A stretch of DNA of 64,000 nucleotides from Paracentrotus lividus (taxonomy: Eukaryota; Echinodermata; Echinoidea; Camarodonta; Echinidae): positions 1,935,117-1,999,116 of the forward strand of contig CALNVZ010003435.1 in the NCBI GenBank assembly GCA_940671915.1. Direction: 5' to 3'. The notes under the pieces were generated by a model that was not told the origin of the DNA, searched no databases, and was given only the letters and a program-made list of their open reading frames with translations. Positions within the stretch are counted from its first letter, which is position 1. Each line of letters begins with the position of its first letter. The translations under genes were made by a program, and so were the position numbers. Positions 37,801-46,800 of this stretch are shown here, piece by piece.

Positions 37801-40800
37801 CCCTGCTCAGCGGCTGCCGGGCCCACGAGAAAAGGGGCAAAATAAATATCCGTTTCGGACAATAAAATTTGGAGCATTTTCATTTTCATTTTTTCTTACC
37901 ACAATCCTCTTCATCATATGCGTTATTGTAGCAATTCTGTCTTCCATTACAAACCAGATCACGATTGATGCACATATACTGCCCGCATGTGAACTGCGCC
38001 GTCTCATTGCACTCATCTGTAAACAAGGTTTTAGAAAAAAGTTCACATATAGCTAATATTATATTCAAATGACATTATACAAATCTTATTCTTCATTCGT
38101 TTATTAAAGGGTGAGTATTTCTTTGGGATCATTACAATAAGGATATAGGCCCAACCATTTTAATCATAATTATTGACCATTATTATTTTCGGCAAAACTA
38201 ACTGTGCTTGAATTTTTTTTTTAATAATCTACATGACTATCTAATTTCATAAACTTCTCTGACTTTGGGGGAAGTTAGATTGCGAAAGAAGAGACATTGC
38301 ATTAATAGCATTAAAGAATGTAGGTAATGTACTAGTCATCCATATCTCAGTGTTTATTTACAAACATTTAGCTTAGGGTGGTATCTCACTTCGCAGAGAC
38401 GTCTCCGCGACGGATAAAAAGTATTAGGGACGTCTCGAAGACGTCTCCGCGACAATTTTCAAAAACTGTCTCAAAGCAGTTTCAAAGAAACGTCTCAAAG
38501 TAGTTTCCGCGACTCATGAAACGTCTCGAAAACGTCTCGGAGACGCCTCCGCGACGTCCACGAAATCTGTCTCCAAGTTGTTTCAAATCCGTCTCAAAGT
38601 TGTTCCAAAGTAGTTTCCGCGAAGTGAGATACCACCCTAGTGATGTGCTTGGTACTTAACCCTTAGCGTGCCACGGACACGTTTTCGTGCAATTGTACTT
38701 ATTATCTATACAATCGTAATAATTCATTTTCTCTTGATTGCTTGCATTATAGGCTTTGCAAATAGCACAGTTGATTGTATTGTGTCTGTGGATTGATTTC
38801 CAGTCATTTACACCAAGCAAGACTAGCTCATGCCATTTTAAAAGATTTTAAAGGAAAGTCTACTTTTTTGGCTATAAATTAATATGGCACGTTAAGAGTT
38901 AATTACAAATCTCATTTGCACATCAGTATCTTTGCTATGGTCCAAAGATATGTATTACAGGTGGTTAACCCTATTCATGTGTTCTTGCCTAGTTTGTCCC
39001 CCACAAATGTGTCTGTGTTTAGATCACTGCCAGTTTGGCATTCTAGCCTCTATTCAGAACCTAGTCGAACTCGTTTAATTTCTTTTCTAAATATTGTTGC
39101 TATGGAGGTGAAAGTAATTCTTTTGAATGAGCTATATGGGAGAGTTAATAGGAATTTGGATGGGCCTGCAACATCTGTCACTTGAAGCTTTGGATTTAGA
39201 GAGGCAAGCCCTATGATATTAATTAATCACCTGTCTTAATCTCGTCTTTACCTGCATAATTATTTGTCAGTAAATTTAGTTTCTATTTGGAAAATCATCA
39301 AAAGAAGCTTGCTCGCTCCTTGAAAGTGATGGATTGCTTAATTTACCCGACTGCCAAGAAAACTGTTAAATTCTAAACGATATCCGAGGGACTTGGTTAT
39401 AAGAGGTCGGGCCATCAGGATTTATGCCGCCCCAGAGATCATTATCACATCGACTAGGTTTTGAACCCAGGATCCTCAAGTTACAATACCATGGTTCTCT
39501 TACTCAGTCATCACAGTTCCTCAGTAGTGCCATAACTGCCTTTTTTTTAATTTAACAAAACAGACATTTTTAAAAGAACCAATGGCCTGTTTCTCGAAAC
39601 CGTCATAAGTCAAAGTTCTTGGACAACCCATAGGTGCACGTGTTGTAGAACTAACACGCATTTCAATTGGATGTCCAATAACTTTGACTTATGACGGTTT
39701 CGAGAAACAGGCCCCATAAGTGGCAGCATTTCTTACAATCTCGGTAGGCTGTGAAAATGACTTTCCAGAAGTTCTTGACGCTCCGATGGTTCGCCGTGAA
39801 ACGGATGTAGGCCCTGTTACTCGTTGTCATGATGGAAGGAGCAGAGGTACTACAGAATGTCTTCATCCTCTTGAGATCCCAGGCATACTTATCGTAGATC
39901 ATGATCTGATTCATGTAACATTCATTCACGAAGTCCAATGAGAACTCATCAAACTCGATCATGATCTAGGGGGAGATGGAAAACAATAAAATAAAAGTGT
40001 AAAGGTTCATCTGTTATTTGAAATGGTTCACACTAAGACAAATAATTTGAAAATCTGCAACTTTAAAGGTGCAGACAATATAGCACGGGCAGTGCCACTC
40101 AAGGTGCAACTAATAATCTGCAGCTGGATAGCACCATAAAGGTACAAATAAACACCTTAATGGTGCAATCATGCTCAGTGATTTCAAAGTACAAAGTTGC
40201 ACCTTTTACCGTACTCCCAGCATGCCCAGTGTGACATTGCATAGGTGAAAGGTTGGACCTAGTTTTTTAGTATCTGTAGCTGGCTGTAACTAATGTACAA
40301 AATTTGAATATAACCTACATTATTTTATTGTGCCAAAAAGACATTATTTTTCTTAATGTAATTGGTAAGCCATCTCAATGTCCATATCCTTAACTGCTTA
40401 TGCTTGTTTTTGAAAGTGTGTTTGTCCCCGCAGCCCGAGTCTGATGGCTACCGACTCATACGAGTTGAGTTTGGGCATGGCTGTATCAAGAATACTGCCA
40501 CCTTGTCTCTGTGTCGTGCCTTTACAAAAAACGTGCGCCTCTGTGCGTCGGACGTAGAGATTGTCGTTGATTTCCATGTCATTCGTCTCATAATGATCCA
40601 ATTTTTTATTTTGATGGGCCATCTCTCGGTCTCCTCACCCCTCCCTAAGCCAAGGCACCTCATTGATGCTTTCATATCTTATAATATTGGGAGATACAGT
40701 AACCTTCCACATGCAATCTTACCGATGGCGTCATCTGTCAGTCTCCTCACTCCCTCCTATACCCTCCCTAAGGGTACACTCCCCCCCCCCTCCTTGATAT

Positions 40801-43800
40801 GTTTCATTCCTTATTATTCGGAGGGACAGTAATTTCGCATGTGCAATCTACCTTGGTGAGCTATCTGTCAGTATCCTCACTCCCTCCCTCTACCCCTCCC
40901 TAAGAATACACTCCCCCCCCCCTCCTTGATATGTTTCTACCTTATTTTTCGGAGGGACAGTAATTTTGCATGTGCAATCTACCTTGGTGAGCTGTCTGTC
41001 AGTCTCCTCACTCCCTCCCTCTACCCCTCCCTAAGGATACACTCCCCCTCCTTGATATTTGCATACCTTATTATTCGGAGGGACAGTAATTTCGCATGTG
41101 CAATCTACCTTGGTGATCTATCTGTCAGTCTCCTCACTCCCTCCCTCTACCCCTCCTAAGGATACACTCCCCCTCCTTGATATGTTGCATACCTTATTAT
41201 TCGGAGGGACAGTAATTTCCATATGCAATCTACATTGGTGAGCTATCTGTCAGTCTCCTCACTCCCTCCCTCTACCCTCCCTAAGGATACACTCCCCCTC
41301 CTTGATATGTTGCATACCTTATTATTCGGAGGGACAGTAATTTCCCATGTGCAATCTACCTTGGTGACTATCTGTCAGTCTCCTCACTCCCTCCCTCTAC
41401 CCCTCCCTAAGGGTACACTCCCCCCTCCTTGATATGTTTCATACCTTATTATTCGGAGGGACAGTAATTTCGCATGTGCAATCTTCCTTGGTGAGCTATC
41501 TGTCAGTCTCCTCACTCCCTCCCTCTACCCCTCCCTAAGGATACACTCCCCTCCCCCCCCCTCCTTTGATATGTTTCATACCTTATTATTCGGAGGGACA
41601 GTAATTTCCCATGTGCAATCTACCTTGGTGAGTTATCTGTCAGTCTCTTCACCCCCTGTCTCTACCCGTCCCTAAGGATACATTTGCCCCCTTATTGTGC
41701 TTCATAATTTCTTATTTTGTTTGGTCATCTCTTAGTCTCCTAGCCCCTCCCTCTACCCCTCCCACATGATACACCGACTCCTTTGATGTTTTTCATGGTA
41801 ACTGTGTTTCTCATTACCTTGTTATTTTGGTGGGTCATTTCACAGCATCCTCCCCCTCCCTCTACCCCTCCTTGAGGACACATTTTCCCTCTTGATGTGC
41901 TTCATAATTTCTTATTTTGATGGGTCATCTCTTAGTCTCCTTACCCCTTCCTAAGGACACATTTACCCCCTTGGTGTGTTTGATGTATACACCGTTTTGA
42001 GGAGCCCTTTCTCAGCCTTATCACCCCTCCCTCTACCTCTCACATAGGATACAATCACCCCTTGCTTAATCTATTTCATACCTTATTATTTGGAGGGACG
42101 GTAACTTCCCATGTACAGTCTATCTTGGTGGGTCGTTTGGTTTCATCGAGTAACGCGAAGACTTCCTGCGATGAGAACTCACCATCGTAACCAGACATTG
42201 AGAAGAAACATTCTGAAAAATAAGAAGTAACGATGATAAAATTAAATAAATATGTGTGTGTGTTTGGATTTTTTTGTTTAAACCGTAAATAATTAACAGG
42301 ACAAATGTACGTGAGCCATGCATACAATGACATTCGTGATTAAATTAAAACATTTGGTGACGTTTAATTTATTAGAATGGGAAGCAGAAAATAATAGCAT
42401 AAATAAGGAAATTTTACCTTAGTTATATACATTTTTGTTCAACATGATTATGAGATGTCGATATGGAAAGAAAATTTCAGCAAATTTGTCATGTAATATT
42501 CTAATGGAATAAATCTCATATCATGTTTCCGACAGTTGATCTAATTACGTTTTATTTTCAGGCAATGTAAGTCAGCTGTTCGCACGAGCTTAAAATAAAT
42601 TTGTTCGTTAGTACAAATCTCTGCTTTTGTGCACTCTTTGTCTAGCTTTCATGCTTCAGAGTTCCTATCAATTTAATATGTTTGATTTGTCAGCTGTTTT
42701 CATGGCTCTTAAGAAAACTGTTGTCACAGATGTTGTCACAACTGCTGCTTTTAGAGTAGTGAAAAAAAAATACTGATAACTCCATGGACGCAAAGCTGTT
42801 TAAGGCTCACATGCGGTTATGTATTGATTTGTTGCATATTCTATCAATGAGAATTCGATTATGAATTAAAGATCCAATTTTATATTTAGACGACAATGTA
42901 CGGATAGATTCATCGGGGCCATGCTAAACACTATCATGACTATTATGTAGTCGAACTTGCAAAGTGTTTCAATAAATTTTTCTAAGTATTAATATACTCT
43001 TACCTTCCGGTCCAAACAGTCGTTTGTGTGGAGCAACTGCTTCTGGTGGAGGTTTGGATGGTGCTGACATGGAAATTAGAGGGAAAAAAAAACGATTTCT
43101 ATATAAAATATTAAAGATTTTATAGAGATGAAATCATATATCAAAGCTTATGTCCCCAGAATGTGTTAAGCACTTGACTGCTGCATGGTGCTAATTGCAC
43201 AGTACGGGTATGACCAGGTGGCGCTGGCGCAGACAGAGCAGACAAAGCTCAGACAATAGTATGGGCACGTAATATTACGTGGTCCGCACACAGTGTACAA
43301 ACACCAACCAGGTAATATTACGTAGTGCGCAGCCAAGTGGTTAAATCGCATTATTTAATTTAGCAATAACTTTAATACCAGTTCTATAATTATTTTCAAA
43401 AGTTATTCACAAGTTTGCTGTGTTGGCAAACGAAAAGTAAAGAAATTATAGGTAAATTAAAGATGTTACAATCAACCCAAGTTTTGGACGTTATTACAAA
43501 TTAACAGAGGCGCTGGAAGGCTCTGAGGAGACATAGGATTGGAGGGGCAAGCCATTGTTAACACATAATCGGTCGCCCCTCCGATCTTTTGTCTCCGCAG
43601 AGCTTTCTGACGCCTCTGCAAAATAAATAGCAACTTTAGCCACATCTTGCTTACGCCTTCCCTTCTTGGTAGTCGTCAACTTGACCAAGTGGAGATGGAC
43701 CTGTTTGTTTGGCACCATATTCTTCTCACAATTTGTTTTTGTGGTTGTTGTTATGTGCCATCAAGTCCTCTTCGATTCCTGGTGACCCCATTGACGTATT

Positions 43801-46800
43801 TCTTCAGGTTCTTCTGGCTTGCGTTAGTTCCCATAACGCTACAAGGGACTGGTCCGTTTCTTTGGTCATGCCTTCAATCCATCTTGTTCTTTGCCTTCAT
43901 CTTCAGCTCCAGGCCCCTTGTTCTCATGATATGTCCAAAGTAACCCAGTCTCAGTTTCAATACCATGCTCTCCAATGAGAGCTGCAGCTCATTGAGCACT
44001 GACTGGTTTAATCTCCTTGCTGTTCATGGTATCCTTAGCATTCGGGGCACCACCACATTTCAAACGAATTAATTTCTTTACCAATCTCTAACTCCCGGTC
44101 ATCCCCTTCTTTGACAGACGACCCCGAAGCCCCCCCCCCCCCAAGGCTAAACCACATACATCCTCATAATCTTACCTGGTAGATACCTGAACATCCCAGC
44201 AAAGCCTTGCTCCACCAAAAGATTATCAGTGATGAAGAACATTAGAAGATGGTTTCCAGAAGATACTATCCTCTTCGGACCTTCCTCACCGCAGTTTCGG
44301 GTGATGAGAGGAGAGAAGCCATAGCGACCATCGTGTATCTCGATGTAGTCGTACTCGCAACCGACCGACTTCTCAACCTTGAAGGTGGTATGGAAGACCA
44401 GCTCGATCACCTCATCCTCGGCCGCTAAAAAAAATCATAATAAATAAATGAATAATAATAATGTAATAATAGTAACTTATTTACCCAGGGTAGCCACTTC
44501 AGCTCTTAATGACCTGTTCTCCCAGCGGACCCTGCATAACATTATGTTATCAATGTTATATTATAATGATGATTTGGTTAATGATAATGTTTGAGTTGAT
44601 ATATGTCGATTCAAAGGGAACATTTTCCACTATGATCATATCATTTGATGTAAAACAGTTTATAAAATGTACTGTACAAAAGTTATTGTATATGTAGACA
44701 GAATATTGAGTGTTAATAATGTTAATTAATTATAAGCTTAAGGAGGTATTACTCAATATAATGTAGGTCTACCTCCTTATATAAGCTCAATAGATGATCA
44801 TGGCAAATCTTTAGATGATGTAGAAAGAATCGCCAACTTTGTGGAGACCTGAATGTTTGCTTGTCTATCACAATGATGATCAGAAGGATGTATTAACTGG
44901 AATTTAAAAGTTTGGCAAAATAATATGATATTATAATAAGGATCAAGATATCTCGACCGAATACCACCACTTTACCCAAATGTAATACCGAGGTATGTTT
45001 TGTCTAAAATTGTCACAATCAAAGTCACAGGAAATAGCAGCCATCGCTTGTAGATTTTCAATACCCTGTTGTTGATCGAAAATACATTTTTTTCCCAATT
45101 TATTTTCCCCTTCCACAGGGTTCCTTTATTTCATAACTGCAAATAACGATTCAAAATTACATGGCCATGGAAATACATATATCTTATTTCTAATCATCTC
45201 GACTTGAAAATGAATACCTTCAAATCTATAGACACACTCTTCATTGCTGTTGTATTTGAGAGGATAGTTTGGACTCGCAAACATTCCTTCTTTCTCGTTT
45301 GGATAGTACTTCTCTTCACACCACGTGGCTAGGTCGTAATGATGAGGTGCAGGAAAGCGAAATCTTGGTCCATCGTCGGCTAATTAAGATAAGAAAAATG
45401 TAAGAAAATCATAATTGTGATATAGCTTTGACAATAATAAAAACACACTGTATTGTAAACACAGGAATTGTCCTTGGAATATTTCAGTATATATTTCTTT
45501 ATTATTACATTATAGGTATCATATTGATTTATATAGCGTAACCATAAGTCTTGATCTCAGTTGGTGGTGTTATAACGCAAAATCATCATTGAATTTACGT
45601 TGTAATTGCATACATCAAAATCTTAAAAATGATAGGTAAAAACTAAAAACAACAACATGTGTATGTGTCTATTTTGTTTCGCTTTTCATTATGATATCAT
45701 AGTACACTATTGAAATGTGTTTGTCCAATATCATCCCAACATATCAAAATAATTGTAATCCTAAAACTTATTTGATGATGTAAGTGTCATTTTTACATGT
45801 CGGATGTTAACACTCATCTATTTTTTTTTGTATTCTTCTTCCCATTCTAAACCTTACCTGCTCCTTCCTGTCCGTAGCTTGTAACAGTCACAAAGACCAG
45901 AATAACTGAAAGTAAAGAAAAAAGAAAAACAAGTCATTTATATTTTTTTCTAAATTTCCTAAAGATTTAAGATATTTGAATCACTAGATTCGCCTGGGTT
46001 TTTGAACATTCCCAAACCAGTTTCCTGAGAAATTATTACTTTTATTACAAAGGAATCCATGATGGTTGTGGGGATTTGCCCGCCATTGCATAATCATCTT
46101 ATTATGTGTGGTGATGGTTTATTAAGCGGCACTGTTTGAAGCGAAGCCGAATCAAATATTATGGTCATTCAGGAAATCCTCTTCACTGAAGATTTTAAAG
46201 CAAAACTAAACAATTATTATTAACCTCCCATAAATTCAATGTATGCAAAGGCGGTCGGCGCCATATTAGTAAATATTGTTATGAAATGGTCTTCCCATTG
46301 TAAAATGTTTAAATTTCGTATATGCATCGGCAAACTATAACCAATTTTGATATCAAAACACCGTGAAAGCAAATCCCCCATTCTCCTAAGTCCTGAAAGG
46401 CATTACTCGGCATTCTAATATAGTTTTACGGTCATAAGATACAAACTATTCCGCCATTTACTAGACATAACGGAGCTCGGGTATGCAAAGTGCCCCTCAT
46501 TTTCTCCATGGCTGCGTGCTGGAAGCTATGCAGGGGGCACGTTGTAAAGTAGAAACATGCATTAGCTTTCCCCTTCAGATAAACACAGCCGCAACCTGGG
46601 GGAAATCTTAATACAATTTAAACAGAATTTAGCCAACCAGATGACGGGCGTATAGATCGTGTAAAGTGCGTTCGGAAACGTTATACACCCAACCTGTCAA
46701 ACCGCTCTTATATTGATCCTATAAACCCTCCATGGATGAAAAAAAAGAAAGAATTCAATACTAAACAAAAACAAAAAATTAAATACCAAGATGAGGTTTT

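Larger units (their letters stand above)
34693..37899 (-). other. NETO intron 8, containing a long minisatellite and a SINE
   Basis: GT (37899-37898) to AG (34694-34693). Within it are an AT microsatellite (34820-34869), the 32-bp tandem array (35270-36540) with diverged flanks (35040-36980), and a tRNA-derived SINE next to exon 8. Confidence 0.85.
38017..39736 (-). other. NETO intron 7
   Basis: Contains four inserted elements (38374-38639, 38656-38902, 39440-39520, 39584-39713) and otherwise AT-rich sequence without a recognisable gene. Confidence 0.85.
43064..44175 (-). other. NETO intron 4
   Basis: Contains a TTAA-flanked element, a foldback MITE and a retrotransposon relic, each listed separately. 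Confidence 0.85.

Noticed and set aside
37745-38056. 103-aa plus-strand frame
   Set aside because: Runs from SINE sequence through the antisense of the LDLa exon; no family resemblance.
40362-41432. Plus-strand frames of 156, 77, 69 and 60 aa with repeated SLLTPSLYPS-like peptides
   Set aside because: Antisense translations of the 126-bp intronic array.
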